Assembly (NCBI GenBank): GCA_946481605.1
Contig: CAMLPA010000174.1
Location: 1-6,877, forward strand
Length of the DNA stretch: 6,877 nt
Direction of reading: 5' to 3'
DNA from: an uncultured Flavihumibacter sp.
Lineage (GTDB): Bacteria > Bacteroidota > Bacteroidia > Chitinophagales > Chitinophagaceae
Shown here: positions 6,856-6,877 of the stretch, in pieces
How positions within the stretch are numbered: the first letter of the stretch is position 1
How the letters are laid out: each line of letters begins with the position of its first letter
Notes under the pieces: generated by a model
Seen by the model: the letters and a program-made list of their open reading frames with translations, nothing else
What the model was told of the DNA's origin: nothing
The model's database searches: none
Position numbers and translations under genes: made by a program

Positions 6856-6877
6856 CTATTATGATATACCTTCTCTC
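6840..6877. repeat. Two tandem 19-bp repeats at the window edge
   Basis: TTATGATACACCCTCTCTA (6840-6858) is followed directly by TTATGATATACCTTCTCTC (6859-6877); 16 of 19 positions agree. The first unit also forms the right arm of the inverted repeat, so the same motif occurs three times within 54 bp, once inverted. The array may continue past the window, which ends exactly at the second unit. Confidence 0.55.

Larger units (their letters stand above)
6421..6877. other. 457-bp non-coding tail after the operon
   Basis: No convincing gene is visible on either strand. Reading frames are short; the longest that drew attention is a 24-codon frame at 6539-6613 (in frame back to 6494), and another of 27 codons on the minus strand within about 6725-6808. 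I recognise neither. The base composition is richer in A than in the operon. The stretch contains the hairpin at 6433-6475, A-rich degenerate repeats from about 6609 to 6824, and the inverted and tandem repeats at the end, all listed separately. No tRNA or other structural RNA was recognised. Confidence 0.7.

Noticed and set aside
6609..6877. CRISPR-like array in the tail
   Set aside because: Repeat copies are diverged with variable spacing and no uniform spacers, and no cas genes are present.

Overview
The window looks like chromosomal DNA from a member of the Bacteroidota, possibly a Chitinophagaceae-like environmental species (the family is inferred, not shown). Three things point there. 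A promoter-like pair upstream of the first gene fits the Bacteroidota form TTTG / TAnnTTTG. None of the four start codons has a well-placed Shine-Dalgarno sequence. The gene order (TetR regulator, TolC-like channel, lipoprotein adaptor, RND pump) is common in that phylum.

Layout: positions 1-150 are a regulatory leader with a weak hairpin, a promoter candidate and two inverted repeats that share TGAA/TTCA half-sites. The second repeat covers the start codon of the regulator. Positions 151-6420 hold four complete, tightly packed plus-strand genes separated by 29, 19 and 33 nt: a TetR-family repressor, a TolC-family outer-membrane channel, an AcrA/MexA-like periplasmic adaptor with a lipoprotein signal, and an AcrB-like HAE1 RND pump. 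Positions 6421-6877 hold no convincing gene. This tail contains a hairpin just after the pump gene, degenerate A-rich direct repeats, and a strong 12-bp inverted repeat followed by a tandem 19-bp repeat at the very end.

The three transport proteins together make a complete tripartite efflux machine: the pump takes substrate from the inner membrane or periplasm using the proton gradient, the adaptor bridges, and the channel opens to the outside. The TetR protein most likely represses the whole operon, including itself, and is released by a small-molecule ligand that is probably also a pump substrate. The ligand cannot be read from the sequence.

The core is an ordinary, intact efflux operon and I do not see a new kind of system. 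The points most worth a second look are the operator candidate over the tetR start codon, the predicted loss of most of the AcrB phenylalanine-pocket residues in the pump, and the repeat-rich 3' tail that may be a mobile-element edge.
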